Below the pieces are notes generated by a model. It was not told the DNA's origin and ran no database searches. It saw only the letters and a list, made by a program, of their open reading frames with translations. Below, piece after piece: positions 8,203-17,659 of a stretch of 64,000 nt of DNA. The stretch lies in contig NZ_CP046907.1 of assembly GCF_014083985.1 (NCBI RefSeq), positions 1,186,501-1,250,500 of the forward strand, written 5' to 3'. A program made the translations under genes and the position numbers. Position 1 is the stretch's first letter. Every line of letters begins with the position of its first letter. Origin of the DNA: Streptomyces sp. SCUT-3. Lineage in GTDB: Bacteria; Actinomycetota; Actinomycetes; Streptomycetales; Streptomycetaceae.

Positions 8203-9022
8203 TTCCGACACACAGGGGCCCTGGGCGGCCGAGGACGACGACATGCCGCTGTCCACGCGGCTGTCGATAGCCGACGCGCTGACCCTGGGCAACGCCGCCT
8301 GCGGCTTCCTGGCCGTGTACTTCACCACCACCGGCGTCCTGGTCCCCCACCTGATGGGCCAGACGGACGGCGGGATGACCCGCAGCAGCGCCGCCACGGC
8401 GGTGACGCTGCTGCTGCTCGCCTCCGTCTTCGACCTCTTCGACGGGCTGGTCGCGCGCAAGCTGCGCAGCTCGGCGATGGGCGCGGAGCTGGACAACCTC
8501 TCCGACCTGATCAGCTTCGGGCTGGCGCCGGCGTACTTCGTCGTCGTCTGGGGCCTGGTCTCGGACGGCGTGCACCAGCGGCTCTCGGCGGTGGCCGCCA
8601 TCGTGGTCCTGCTGGCGGTCGTGCTCCGACTGGCGAGATTCTCCTGCACCACGGTCCGCGACGGCGTCTTCCAGGGCATGCCGAGCCCCTTCGGCGCGCT
8701 CACGGTGATCTCCGTGGTGCTGCTGCAGCTGCCCTTCGTGCCCACCCTGCTGGCGATCGTCGGCGTGGCGTGGCTGATGGTCAGCCGGGTCGAGTACCCC
8801 AAGCCGCGCGGCAGGCTCGCGGTGGCGGTGCTGGCCTGGGTCGCGATCAGCATCGGCTGCCTGACCGCCTGGACCGTCGGCGCCCCCGGCGGCGAGCAGC
8901 TCCTGAAGACCGGGGCCGCCCTCCAGGTGATCCTGGCCGCGGTCATCCCGCTGTTCGCCACGGCCCGGCGGGCCAACGCCTTCCGCGTCAACCGGCGCGA
9001 CCGGGCGGCCCAGCTGCCCTAG
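8189..9022 (+). CDS. pssA: CDP-diacylglycerol--serine O-phosphatidyltransferase
   Basis: This is an integral membrane enzyme of the CDP-alcohol phosphatidyltransferase family that makes phosphatidylserine from CDP-diacylglycerol and L-serine. It has 277 residues and about six to seven membrane segments. The metal-binding signature DG-x2-AR-x8-G-x3-D-x3-D is visible, starting FDGLVARKL and ending ELDNLSD (about residues 89-115). Translation probably starts at TTG 8189, overlapping psd; GTG 8195, two codons later, is the alternative. The order psd-pssA right after the ethylmalonyl-CoA operon is as I recall it in S. coelicolor. Confidence 0.9.
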   Translation: MTVIDSDTQGPWAAEDDDMPLSTRLSIADALTLGNAACGFLAVYFTTTGVLVPHLMGQTDGGMTRSSAATAVTLLLLASVFDLFDGLVARKLRSSAMGAELDNLSDLISFGLAPAYFVVVWGLVSDGVHQRLSAVAAIVVLLAVVLRLARFSCTTVRDGVFQGMPSPFGALTVISVVLLQLPFVPTLLAIVGVAWLMVSRVEYPKPRGRLAVAVLAWVAISIGCLTAWTVGAPGGEQLLKTGAALQVILAAVIPLFATARRANAFRVNRRDRAAQLP

Positions 9023-9048
9023 GGCACACCCTCCCGGAACGGGAGCGG

Positions 9049-9095
9049 ACGGGGCGGGGCCCGGCGATCGGATCGATCGCCGGGCCCCGCCCCGT
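9049..9095. terminator. Bidirectional 22-bp hairpin between pssA and glycerate kinase
   Basis: Arms 9049-9070 and 9074-9095 pair perfectly over 22 bases around a three-base loop (GAT). It sits between two genes that converge, so it can stop transcription from both sides. Confidence 0.88.
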
Positions 9096-9190
9096 TCCCG
9101 CGCCCGTCCCGTTTCCGTCCCGCCCCGTTCCCGCGCCCGTCCCGCACCGTGCGCCGCGTCCGCGGGCACGGGCCGGTGCGGGACGGCGGC

Positions 9191-10330
9191 TCACACCAGC
9201 CAGTCGCGGGCGACGCGCTCCGCCGTCCGCTCCAGCAGCGGGCCGGCCTGCGCCATGCACACCGCCGGGTCCGGCTCGAGGTCGGTCAGCGCGTAGGCCC
9301 GCAGGACGCCCGCCCCGGCCAGCGCCCGCGGGTCCAGCAGCAGCCGGCCGCAGACCGCGACCACGTCCAGCCCTCGCCCGCGCGCGGCCCGCGCGACCCC
9401 CGCGGGCGCCTTCCCGTGCAGGGTCTGCTCGTCGAGCGAACCCTCCCCGGTGATCACGAAGTCCGCCCGGTCCAGGGCCTCGGCGAAGCGCAGCGTCTCC
9501 ATCAGCACCTCGATGCCCGGCCGGAACACCGCCCCCAGGCCCACCAGGGCCGCGTAGCCGACCCCGCCGGCCGCGCCCGCCCCCGGGGCCCGCGCCGCAG
9601 CGGCGGCCCGCTCCCCCAGCGCCTCCGCGAGGACCCGCACCCAGCGGCCCAGGGCCGCCTCCAGCGCCTCCACCTCCCCGGGCGAGGCGCCCTTCTGCGG
9701 CCCGTAGACGGCGGCCGCGCCGGCGGGCCCCAGCAGCGGGTTGTCGACGTCTCCCGCCAGCACCACCTCCGCGTCCGCCAGCCGCCCGTCCAGCGCGGAC
9801 AGGTCCGCCGAGGCCAGCCCGGCGAGCGGGCCGCCGCCGGGCCCCACCGGGGCCCCGTCCGCGTCCAGCAGCCGGGCCCCGAGGGCGGTGAGCATCCCGG
9901 CCCCGCCGTCGGTGGTGGCGCTGCCGCCGACGCCAAGGACGATCCTGCGCGCGCCCGCGTCGAGTGCCGCCCGCAGCAGTTCGCCGGTGCCCCGCGTGGT
10001 GGCCTCCAGGGGGGCGAACACCCCTTCCGCCAGGTGCCGCAGCCCGGACGCCTGGGCCATCTCCAGCACCGCGTCGGTGCCGCGCAGCGCGTACGCCGCG
10101 CGCACCGGTGTGCCCAGCGGGCCGGTGACCTCGGCCTCGCGCCGCTCGAAACCCGCGGCCACGGCCGCGTCCACCGTGCCCTCCCCGCCGTCGGCCACCG
10201 GCAGCGCCTCGGTGCGCAGCCCCGGCACGACCCGGCGGAGTCCCCGGGCGACGTGGTCCGCGACCTGCGCGGCGGAGAGCGACCCCTTGAACTTGTCCGC
10301 AGCGATCAGAACGTGTCGTCCGCCGGCCAC
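9191..10330 (-). CDS. glxK: Glycerate kinase
   Basis: This enzyme phosphorylates D-glycerate, giving 2-phosphoglycerate in the GlxK/GarK branch. It is 379 residues from GTG 10330, the usual length. The start is set by the conserved N-terminus HVLIAADKFKGSLSA, which follows at once; the longer frame to 10402 adds a basic tail without similarity. Other family blocks are PVADGGEGTVDA, GVGGSATTDGGAGMLTALGA, GDVDNPLLGP and ITGEGSLDEQTLHGKAP. The gene stands alone and converges with pssA. Together with the glyoxylate-linked genes elsewhere in the window it fits C2/C3 acid metabolism, but no shared operator was seen in its promoter. Confidence 0.9.
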   Translation of the reverse strand: MAGGRHVLIAADKFKGSLSAAQVADHVARGLRRVVPGLRTEALPVADGGEGTVDAAVAAGFERREAEVTGPLGTPVRAAYALRGTDAVLEMAQASGLRHLAEGVFAPLEATTRGTGELLRAALDAGARRIVLGVGGSATTDGGAGMLTALGARLLDADGAPVGPGGGPLAGLASADLSALDGRLADAEVVLAGDVDNPLLGPAGAAAVYGPQKGASPGEVEALEAALGRWVRVLAEALGERAAAAARAPGAGAAGGVGYAALVGLGAVFRPGIEVLMETLRFAEALDRADFVITGEGSLDEQTLHGKAPAGVARAARGRGLDVVAVCGRLLLDPRALAGAGVLRAYALTDLEPDPAVCMAQAGPLLERTAERVARDWLV

Positions 10331-10528
10331 TTCCCACTCCCGTCCACGGTCGTCCCCGGTCGTCGTGACGTTCCGGACCCTACCGCCGCCGGACCCCCGC
10401 ATCCGGCCGTCACTCTCCGCGCACGGGCCGTCGCGGACGTTTCCGCAGCTCCGGGCCGGATAGTGAATGAGGGTTCCGGTGGAAAACCACCGCCCGCTTC
10501 CTCTCCGTGAGCCGGAAAGGGGTCACAG

Positions 10529-12331
10529 ATGAGCACTCCCGGTACAGCACCCGGCGGGGATCCGCGCGCCGCCGGGGAGCCGGTCGCCGAGCCGCTGCCC
10601 GGCGCCGGCCCGCAGCCCAGGACCCTGCCGCCCGACCGGGTGGTGTTCGGCGTCGGCACCCTGCTGACCGCCGCCCTCGTCGCCTGGGGCGTGTTCGCCC
10701 CGGAACACCTCGACTCCGTGGCCGGCGCCGCCCTCGACTGGACCCTGCACAGCTTCGCCTGGCTGTTCGTCTCCGCCGCCGACCTCTTCCTCGTCCTCGC
10801 CCTGGTGCTGGCCGCGACCCGGTTCGGCCGCATCCGCCTGGGCCGGGACGACGAGGTCCCCGAGTTCAACGCCGTGTCGTGGACCGCGATGATGTTCAGC
10901 GCCGGCATGGGAATCGGGCTGATGTTCTACGGCGTCGCCGAGCCGCTGACCCACTTCTCCGACCCGCCGCCCGCCTCCGGCCAGGAGCCGCTGAGCGAGG
11001 GCGCCGCCCGCAGCGCCATGGAGTACACCCTCTTCCACTGGACGCTGCACCCGTGGGCGATCTACGCCGTCGCCGGCCTGGCCCTGGCCTACGCGACCTT
11101 CCGCAAGGGGCGCGGCAACAACATGAGCTCGGCGTTCGTGGGACTGCTGGGCAAAAAGCGCACCGAGGGGGCCCCGGGCCGGGCGATCGACCTGCTGGCG
11201 ATCTTCGCCACCGTCTTCGGGTCGGCGACCAGCCTGGGCCTGGGGGCGCTGCAGATGGCCGCCGGCCTGGAGCTGGTCGCCGGCGTAGCGGCCGGCAAGT
11301 GGCTGGAACTGATCATCATCGCCGCCCTCACCCTGGCCTTCGTGGTCTCCGCCGTCAGCGGCGTCCACCGCGGCGTGAAGTGGCTGTCGACGACCAACAT
11401 GGCGCTGGCGGTCTTCCTGATCGCCTTCGTCTTCGTCGTCGGCCCCACGGTCTACGTCCTGGACGTGCTGCCGGCGAGCGTCGGCGGCTACCTGAACAAC
11501 CTGATCCCGATGGCGAGCGCCACCGGCGCCTTCTCCGACCCCGGGTGGCTGGGCGGCTGGACCGTCTTCTACTGGGCGTGGTGGCTGTCCTGGGCCCCCT
11601 TCGTGGGCACCTTCATCGCCCGCATCTCGCGCGGCCGCACCGTCCGCGAGTTCGTCGTCGGGGTGCTGCTGGTGCCCAGCGGCGCCAGCGCGGTGTGGTT
11701 CGCCGTCCTGGGCGGCAGCGCGATCCGGCTGCAGGACCGCGGGGACGCGGACCTGGTGGGCGCGCTGGGCAAGGGGCAGGAGGCCGCGCTGTTCGGCCTG
11801 CTGGAGGCCCTCCCCTGGTACACCCTGACCGGCCTGGTCTGCATCGTGCTGGTCGCCCTGTACTTCGTCAGCGGCGCCGACGCCGCCTCGCTCGTCCTGG
11901 GCTCGCTGTCCAGCCGCGGCGCCCTCCAGCCGCGGCGCGGACTGGTCGTCACCTGGGGCGTGCTGATCGGGGCGGTCGCCGCCGTGCTGCTGCTGGCCGG
12001 CGGCCTGGAGGCGCTGCAGACGGCGACGATCCTGGTCGCGCTGCCGTTCGTGCTGGTCATGCTGGGGCTGTGCGCGTCGCTGGTGAAGGAGCTCCGGGAG
12101 GACCCGGCGCTGGGGGCGGAGCGCCGCCGCGCCCTGCGCGGCATCCGGGACGCGGTCCGCGCCGAGGTCGGCGAGGCCATGGCCGAGCACGCCGCGGTCC
12201 ACCCCCACCACCGCCGGCTGCGCCGCGCCGCCCGCAGCGCGAGGGGCGCGGGCGGCCCCGGGGACGAGAGCGACCCCGGGGACGGGAGCGACTCCGGGGA
12301 GCAGAGCGGCCCCGGGGGCGGAAAACCGTAA
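10529..12331 (+). CDS. BCCT-family transporter (betaine/choline/carnitine type)
   Basis: This 600-residue integral membrane transporter has about twelve hydrophobic segments and probably imports a quaternary-ammonium osmolyte with sodium or protons. The glycine-rich unwound helix is GMGIGLMFYGVAEPL, and the family tryptophan motif appears as YWAWWLSWAPFVGTFIARIS. The cytoplasmic C-terminal tail of about 95 residues is charged, starting with arginine/histidine-rich sequence and ending in a Gly/Asp/Ser repeat (PGDESDPGDGSDSGE); such tails act as osmosensors in BetP, which is known for the family but only inferred here. GGAAAGGGG precedes the ATG. The substrate cannot be assigned. Confidence 0.88.
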   Translation: MSTPGTAPGGDPRAAGEPVAEPLPGAGPQPRTLPPDRVVFGVGTLLTAALVAWGVFAPEHLDSVAGAALDWTLHSFAWLFVSAADLFLVLALVLAATRFGRIRLGRDDEVPEFNAVSWTAMMFSAGMGIGLMFYGVAEPLTHFSDPPPASGQEPLSEGAARSAMEYTLFHWTLHPWAIYAVAGLALAYATFRKGRGNNMSSAFVGLLGKKRTEGAPGRAIDLLAIFATVFGSATSLGLGALQMAAGLELVAGVAAGKWLELIIIAALTLAFVVSAVSGVHRGVKWLSTTNMALAVFLIAFVFVVGPTVYVLDVLPASVGGYLNNLIPMASATGAFSDPGWLGGWTVFYWAWWLSWAPFVGTFIARISRGRTVREFVVGVLLVPSGASAVWFAVLGGSAIRLQDRGDADLVGALGKGQEAALFGLLEALPWYTLTGLVCIVLVALYFVSGADAASLVLGSLSSRGALQPRRGLVVTWGVLIGAVAAVLLLAGGLEALQTATILVALPFVLVMLGLCASLVKELREDPALGAERRRALRGIRDAVRAEVGEAMAEHAAVHPHHRRLRRAARSARGAGGPGDESDPGDGSDSGEQSGPGGGKP

Positions 12332-12472
12332 CGCACCTCTCGCACCATCCGTGTGCCGTCGAACGGATAGGCGGGCGCCGAGTTGGGTAGAACGGCGGCG
12401 GGTGCCCGCGGAGGGCCCCGGAGAAGGCCCGCACCCGGGCCGGCTCCCTACGTGGATGAAGGACGCATCAGC

Positions 12473-12685
12473 ATGGCCAGTGGCACCGTGAAGTGGTTCA
12501 ACTCCGAGAAGGGCTACGGCTTCATCTCCCAGGACGGCGGGGGCCCGGACGTCTTCGCGCACTACTCCAACATCCAGGGGGGCGGCTACCGGGAGCTGAC
12601 CGAGGGCGAAGCCGTCGAGTTCGAGGTCGGACAGGGCCAGAAGGGGCCGCAGGCCGAGAACATCGTTCGTCTGAACGCCCGCTGA
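12473..12685 (+). CDS. cspA: Cold-shock-domain protein
   Basis: This is a 70-residue single-stranded nucleic-acid-binding OB-fold protein. RNP1 is KGYGFIS (residues 15-21) and RNP2 is DVFAHYS (residues 29-35). It begins [17 protein letters not shown], typical of the family, so ATG 12473 is preferred to the upstream start at 12383. GGATGAAGGA lies upstream as ribosome binding site. Streptomyces genomes carry several such genes, so the allele name is only generic. Confidence 0.93.
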   Translation: MASGTVKWFNSEKGYGFISQDGGGPDVFAHYSNIQGGGYRELTEGEAVEFEVGQGQKGPQAENIVRLNAR

Positions 12686-12720
12686 CACGGCGTCGGACGC
12701 ACAGGAGGACCCGGCCGCGG

Positions 12721-12759
12721 GGGCCCGGGCGCACCGCACCGCGCGGAGCGCCCGGGCCC
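12721..12759 (+). terminator. 12-bp perfect hairpin after cspA
   Basis: Arm 12721-12732 pairs perfectly with 12748-12759 around a 15-base loop. It lies 35 bases after the cspA stop. Confidence 0.75.
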
Positions 12760-12845
12760 TTCGGCGTCCGGCGGAACGGACGGCTCGAGAACCGCGGCAC
12801 GAGAACCGCGGCATGAAACCCGCGGCAGCGCGCATCCGAGGAAGC

Positions 12846-13841
12846 ATGGAATGCGCCATCTACGAAGGACAGGACGGCACGGGCACGGGGCTGATGTCCC
12901 GTCCGGACGCGGCACAGGGGTGCGAGTCCGTGCTGAAACGGCTGCGCGGGCTGGGCGGCGACGCCTTCGGCTGGGTCCGCCTCGACAACCCTTCGGCCGG
13001 CGAGCTCGAGCAGTTGGGCGAGGGACTGGGCCTGCACCCGCTGGCCGTCGAGGACGCCCTCCAGCCGCAGCAGCGCCCCAAGCGCGAGCGCTACGCCGAC
13101 GGCGTCCTCGCGGTCGCGCTGCGGACCCTGTGGTACGTCGGGGAGACCTCCGACGTGGAGGTGGGCCAGGTCATGGTCTTCCTCGGGCCGCGTTTCGTGG
13201 TCACCGTCCGGCACGGCCGGGCCGACCCCGCCGCCGAGGCCGCCCGCCGGCTCGGGGCCGACCCCGCGCCCCTGGCCTTCGGACCGGCCGGCGTGCTGCA
13301 CGCCGTCCTCGACGTGGTCGTCGACTCCTACGGGACGGCCGCCCGGCAGGTGGGGGCGGACCTGACCGCCCTCGAACGCCGGGTCTTCTCCCCCGAGCGC
13401 GAGGACGTCATCGAGGAGGTGTACTCCCTCAAGCGGGAGGTGCTGGAGTTCCGCGACACCGTCCAGCCGCTGCTCCCGGTGGCCGAGGAGTTCGCGGGCC
13501 CGCGCACCGGCTGGCCCGAGGAGGCGCTGCCGTACTTCCGCGACGTGGCCGACCACCTCCAGCACACCTCCAACGAGGTCCGCGCCCTGGACGAGCTGCT
13601 CAACTCGGTGCTGGACGCCCACCTGGCCCGGGTGGGCGCCTGGCAGAACGACGACATGCGCACCATCTCCGCCTGGGCCGCCATCTTCGCCCTGCCCACC
13701 CTGGTCGCCGGGGTGTACGGGATGAACTTCGAGCACATGCCCGAGGCCGAATGGTCCTACGGCTACCCGGCCGCCCTCGGGCTGATGGCGGGCGCCTGCT
13801 TCCTGCTGTACCGGCTCTTCCGCCGCAACGGCTGGCTGTGA
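12846..13841 (+). CDS. corA: CorA-family magnesium/cobalt channel
   Basis: This 331-residue protein is a pentameric divalent-cation channel subunit. A cytoplasmic alpha/beta and helical domain (about 1-265) is followed by two C-terminal membrane helices. The selectivity signature GMN is in the segment YGMNFEHMPE after the first helix. The C-terminus LFRRNGWL is typical. ATG 12846 is preferred to 12813 because GAGGAAG sits just upstream of it. It is separated from cspA by a terminator and so has its own promoter. Confidence 0.9.
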   Translation: MECAIYEGQDGTGTGLMSRPDAAQGCESVLKRLRGLGGDAFGWVRLDNPSAGELEQLGEGLGLHPLAVEDALQPQQRPKRERYADGVLAVALRTLWYVGETSDVEVGQVMVFLGPRFVVTVRHGRADPAAEAARRLGADPAPLAFGPAGVLHAVLDVVVDSYGTAARQVGADLTALERRVFSPEREDVIEEVYSLKREVLEFRDTVQPLLPVAEEFAGPRTGWPEEALPYFRDVADHLQHTSNEVRALDELLNSVLDAHLARVGAWQNDDMRTISAWAAIFALPTLVAGVYGMNFEHMPEAEWSYGYPAALGLMAGACFLLYRLFRRNGWL

Positions 13842-13901
13842 GCCGGACACGGGCGGAGCACAGCGGCGCGGGCGGAGCACAGCAGCGGGTACGGTGCGGG
13901 C

Positions 13902-14402
13902 ATGCTCGACTACGCCGCCTACATCGCCGGGCTGCCGAAGGTCCTCGCCGCGGCCGAGGTGCTCTTCCGCGACGCGGACGGCCGCGTCCTCCTGGTGAGG
14001 ACGACCTACCGGGAGGACGGCCGGTGGACCCTGCCCGGAGGCGGGGTGGAGTCCGACACCGGGGAGAGCCCGCGCCGGGCGGCCCGCCGCGAGGTGCGCG
14101 AGGAGCTGGGGATCGGCACCGGGCCGGGCGCCCTGCTCGCCGTGGACTGGGTGCACGGCGAGCAGCGGCCCCCGGTCGTGGTCCACCTCTACGACGGCGG
14201 TGTGCTCGACGGGGCCCGGCAGGCCGCGGTCGTCCTCCAGGAGGAGGAGCTGGCCGAGTGGCGCATGGTCGCGCCGGGCGGCCCCGAGGCCGAGGCCCTG
14301 GCCGCCCCGGGCGTCCTGCGCCGCGTGCGCGCCGCACTGGCCGCCCGCGCGGCCGGGGGCGGCCCCGTCGAACTCGAGGACGGCCTGCCCGCGGACGGTT
14401 GA
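13902..14402 (+). CDS. Nudix hydrolase
   Basis: This 166-residue enzyme would cleave a nucleoside-diphosphate-linked substrate. The Nudix box G-x5-E-x7-REUxEExGU is complete: it starts GGGVESDTGESP and ends REVREELGI (about residues 46-70). The remaining sequence carries no substrate marker. It follows corA by 60 bases and may be cotranscribed with it. It runs convergently towards the inositol-monophosphatase gene, with a G-tract repeat between them. Confidence 0.88.
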   Translation: MLDYAAYIAGLPKVLAAAEVLFRDADGRVLLVRTTYREDGRWTLPGGGVESDTGESPRRAARREVREELGIGTGPGALLAVDWVHGEQRPPVVVHLYDGGVLDGARQAAVVLQEEELAEWRMVAPGGPEAEALAAPGVLRRVRAALAARAAGGGPVELEDGLPADG

Positions 14403-14455
14403 GCGCCGCCGGGGGCCGGGGCATCCGAAGGCCGCCGAAGGCCGAGAGCCGACCC

Positions 14456-14520
14456 GGGTCGGGCCGGGCCGGGCCGGGTCGGGCCGGGCCGGGCCGGGTC
14501 GGGTCGGGTCAGGTCAGGTC
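14456..14520 (+). repeat. GGGYC tandem repeat, G-quadruplex candidate
   Basis: Eleven consecutive 5-base units GGGTC or GGGCC run from 14456 to 14510, followed by AGGTC copies. The order of units shows a 20-base higher period (one GGGTC, three GGGCC, twice). This gives eleven G3 tracts separated by exactly two bases. It fills the space between two converging genes and overlaps the last codons of the minus-strand gene. Confidence 0.85.
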
Positions 14521-15320
14521 AGGAGGCCGAGCAGCAGGTCGACCGTCTTGGCGTCGCCGGCCGCGGCGAACGGCAGGGTGTTGCCTCCGCCGAGGGCGAA
14601 CGGCAGGCCGGCGGCCGTGGCGTGCGCGCCGCCCGCCTCGGTCACCAGCAGCAGCCCGGCCGCGTGGTCCCAGGGCTTCTCCCAGGTGAAGACCACCGCG
14701 TCCAGGTCGTTGTCGGCGATCCTGAGGTAGTCCAGGCCGGCGCAGGTGCACCGCTGGAGCTCGACCCCGTCGATCCCCAGGCGCCCGATCAGCGCCTGCT
14801 CGTCCAGGCTGAGGAACTCCGGCCGCGAGGTGCCCACGCGCAGCGGCCGGCCCGGCACGGGCGGCGCGACGCGCATCGGACGGCCGTCCAGGTGCGCGCC
14901 CCGTCCGGCGCGGGCGGTGGCCATGACGTCCAGGGCGGGGGCGAAGGTCCACGCGGCCAGGGTGCGCCCGCCGTGGACGAGGGCGACCAGGGTGGCGAAG
15001 TCCTGTTCGCCGCGCACGAAGTTGCTGGTGCCGTCGACCGGGTCGACGATCCACACCGGCCGGCTGCCCCGTACCTCCTCCAGCAGTTCGGGGCGGGCGT
15101 GGACGCCCTCCTCGCCGACCACCACCGAGCCGGGGACGAGGTGCACGAGTTCCTGGGAGAGGCGTTCCTCGGCCAGCCGGTCCGCGACGGTGACGAGGTC
15201 CCCCGGGCCCTTCTCGACGATGTCGCCCGAGGCCAGCTTGCGGAAGCGGGCCAGGACCTCCTCCCGGGCCACGGTCCGCACCGTCTCCGTCACTGTCGCG
15301 AAAAGGCTGTCTTCGATCAC
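14514..15320 (-). CDS. Inositol-monophosphatase-family phosphatase
   Basis: This 268-residue member of the Mg2+-dependent IMPase/FBPase/CysQ superfamily removes phosphate from a small phosphorylated alcohol. Metal-ligand blocks are GEEGVH (about residue 70), WIVDPVDGTSNF (about 90-101) and PWDHAAGLLLVTEAGG near residue 220. It starts at GTG 15320. The last codons lie in the AGGTC repeat. Members of this family in actinomycetes act on inositol, histidinol or 3'-phosphoadenosine phosphates, and the sequence does not decide which; it lies alone, not in a his or ino operon. Confidence 0.85.
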   Translation of the reverse strand: MIEDSLFATVTETVRTVAREEVLARFRKLASGDIVEKGPGDLVTVADRLAEERLSQELVHLVPGSVVVGEEGVHARPELLEEVRGSRPVWIVDPVDGTSNFVRGEQDFATLVALVHGGRTLAAWTFAPALDVMATARAGRGAHLDGRPMRVAPPVPGRPLRVGTSRPEFLSLDEQALIGRLGIDGVELQRCTCAGLDYLRIADNDLDAVVFTWEKPWDHAAGLLLVTEAGGAHATAAGLPFALGGGNTLPFAAAGDAKTVDLLLGLLT

Positions 15321-15510
15321 CCGGCCATTCCATCAAACCGGGCGGCCGGCCGCGCACCACCGGGGTCCGCCCCGGAGAAGCCTTTACCCGCCCGTGCAGG
15401 GCCGCGGCCGCCTCGGCCGCCTCCTGCCGGTCGAGCGAAAGAGTCCAGTTCTTCCGAACGGCATTGGAAACCGGGGGTGTTACGGACGCGCTACGAGAGG
15501 TCTGCGGGCC

Positions 15511-15574
15511 GGGCCCGGCGCCGGGGGGGTGCGGGGCGGGTTCCCCGCGTCCCGCACCCCCCGGCGCCGGGCCC
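15511..15574 (-). terminator. Long hairpin downstream of the gamma-glutamyltransferase gene
   Basis: Arm 15511-15535 pairs with 15551-15574 over about 24 bases, with a single bulged G in a run of seven. It starts eight bases after the ggt stop on the minus strand. Confidence 0.82.
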
Positions 15575-15581
15575 TCCCGCC

Positions 15582-17420
15582 TCACGGCGAGGGGCTGACC
15601 ACCATCGCGGACCCGCCGCCGCGCCGAACGGTCTCCGCCGCGGCGAGCCACCGGCCGTCGTCGAGCCGCTGCACGGCCGTGGCCGCGCCGATCTCCGGGT
15701 TCTGCTTGAAGACGTGCCCCAGTTCCTCGAGGCGGGTGCGCTCCGCACCGTCCCACAGGCCCGGTTCCAGGTCGGTGGCGGCCGTGTTGCGCTGGCTGGC
15801 GCGGGGCGCGGCGATCGCGTCGACGAGCGGCAGTCCCCGGTCGACGTGGCCGGTGAGCACCTGCAGGACGGTGGTGATGATGGTGGAGCCGCCCGGGGAG
15901 CCGAGGGCGAAGGCCGGCCTGCCCTTGTCCAGGACGATCGTCGGCGACATCGACGAGCGCGGCCGCTTGCCCGGGCCGGGCAGGTTGGGGTCGTGGACGG
16001 CCGGGTTCGCGGGGGCGAAGGAGAAGTCCGTCAGCTCGTTGTTGAGCAGGAAGCCCCGGCCGGGGACGGTGATGCCGCTGCCGCCGGTCTGCTCGATGGT
16101 GAGGGTGTAGGCCACGACGTTGCCCCACCGGTCGGCGGTGGTCAGGTGGGTGGTGCTCTCGCCCTCGTAGGTGGTGGGGGCGGCGGTGCCGCGGGTGTCG
16201 CAGCCCTTCCCGGGCCGGTTCGGGTCACCGGGTGCGACGGGGCTGGTGAGCACCGCGTCGTCGCGGATCAGGCAGGCGCGCGAGTCGGCGTACCGCTGCG
16301 ACAGCAGGCCCTTGACGGGCACGTCCTCGGACGCCGGGTCGCCGACCCAGCGCCCGCGGTCGGCGAAGGCCACGCGGCTCGCCTCGATCAGGCGGTGCAG
16401 GTAGGCGGTGCGGTCGGCGGCGGACAGGTCGGTGCGCTCGAGCATGTTGAGCGCCTGGCCGACGGTGGTGCCGCCGGAGGAGGAGGGCGCCATGCCGTAG
16501 ACGTCCAGCCCCCGGTAGCGGACCTTGGTGGGCTTCTGGTGGCGCACCTCGTAGACGCGCAGGTCCTCGGCGGTGAGGTCACCGGCCCTCACCTTCCTGT
16601 CCGCCCGCGGGTCGACGGGCGGCTTGCGGACGGTGTCGACCACGTCGCGGCCGATGCCGCCGCGGTAGAAGGCGGCGTCCACGCCGTCGGCGGCCAGCTC
16701 GCGGTAGGTCCGGGCCAGGTCGGGGTTGGTGAGGGTGCTGCCGACGACGGGCAGTTCGCCCCCGGGGAGGAAGAGCTCGGCGGAGGCGGGGAAGTCGGCG
16801 AAGCGCTCCCGGTTGTCGGCGGTCTGCTTGCGGAAGGTCTCGTCGACGGTGAAGCCGCGTTCGGCCAGTCGGGTGGCCGGGCGCAGCACCTCGGCCAGCG
16901 AGCGGGTGCCCCAGGTGTCGAGTGCCTCGTCCCAGGTGGCGGGGGTGCCCGGGGTGCCGACACTCAGGCCGCTGGTGACGGCCTCGGCGAAGGGGATCGG
17001 GGCGCCGTTCTCGGTGAACAGGCCCTTGTCCGCGGTGAGCGGGGCGGTCTCGCGGCCGTCGAGGGTCTGTACCCTGCCCGTCCTCGCGTCGTAGTGGACG
17101 AAGTAGCCGCCGCCCCCGATCCCCGCGGAGTAGGGCTCGGTGACGCCGAGGGCGGCGGCGGTGGCCACTGCGGCGTCGACCGCGTTGCCCCCCTTGCGCA
17201 GGACCTCGACGCCGGCGGCGGAGGCGTCCGGGTCGACCGACGAGACGGCTCCCCCGTACCCGGTGGCGACCGGCGTCTTCGCGGCGACCGGCGCTTTCGC
17301 GGCGGTCGGCGTCTTCGCGGCGGCGCGGTCCCCGGCCTGCGGCGGCGCGGCGGCGACGGCCGTCCCGACGACCGCCGCCACGGCCGCCAGGGCGAGGCCC
17401 CGTCGGGCGTGAATCCCCAT
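15582..17420 (-). CDS. ggt: Secreted gamma-glutamyltransferase
   Basis: This exported enzyme hydrolyses or transfers the gamma-glutamyl group of glutathione and related peptides. It has 612 residues from ATG 17420 (AGGGAG five bases upstream); the frame two codons earlier at GTG 17426 is less likely. A Sec signal peptide (about 1-26) is followed by an Ala/Lys/Pro-rich linker with an AAKTP/AAKAP repeat. The large subunit carries GGNAVDAAVATAAALGVTEP. The autocleavage site that frees the catalytic threonine of the small subunit is in ESTTHLTTADRWGNVVAYT. The glycine loop SPGGSTIITTVLQVL is near the end. It probably acts outside the membrane as a two-chain enzyme. Confidence 0.93.
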   Translation of the reverse strand: MGIHARRGLALAAVAAVVGTAVAAAPPQAGDRAAAKTPTAAKAPVAAKTPVATGYGGAVSSVDPDASAAGVEVLRKGGNAVDAAVATAAALGVTEPYSAGIGGGGYFVHYDARTGRVQTLDGRETAPLTADKGLFTENGAPIPFAEAVTSGLSVGTPGTPATWDEALDTWGTRSLAEVLRPATRLAERGFTVDETFRKQTADNRERFADFPASAELFLPGGELPVVGSTLTNPDLARTYRELAADGVDAAFYRGGIGRDVVDTVRKPPVDPRADRKVRAGDLTAEDLRVYEVRHQKPTKVRYRGLDVYGMAPSSSGGTTVGQALNMLERTDLSAADRTAYLHRLIEASRVAFADRGRWVGDPASEDVPVKGLLSQRYADSRACLIRDDAVLTSPVAPGDPNRPGKGCDTRGTAAPTTYEGESTTHLTTADRWGNVVAYTLTIEQTGGSGITVPGRGFLLNNELTDFSFAPANPAVHDPNLPGPGKRPRSSMSPTIVLDKGRPAFALGSPGGSTIITTVLQVLTGHVDRGLPLVDAIAAPRASQRNTAATDLEPGLWDGAERTRLEELGHVFKQNPEIGAATAVQRLDDGRWLAAAETVRRGGGSAMVVSPSP

Positions 17421-17659
17421 CAGCACTCCCTTCGCGTAACGTTCCGGCAGACTAGCCCGGTATCGGCTCCCCGTCAGGACGGCCTCGTGCGGCGCACCCC
17501 GCCCCGGGGTGCGGCAGGAAACGCCTCGCAGGGACGCGCCCCGGGGCGCGTCGCACGGGCACCCGCCTCTCGAACACCCGACCGCCCGAACACCGGGCCG
17601 CTACCATGCCGCGGACGGGGAGGCGGGCCCGCGGCGGGCCGCGGCGAAGGGGGAGACCG

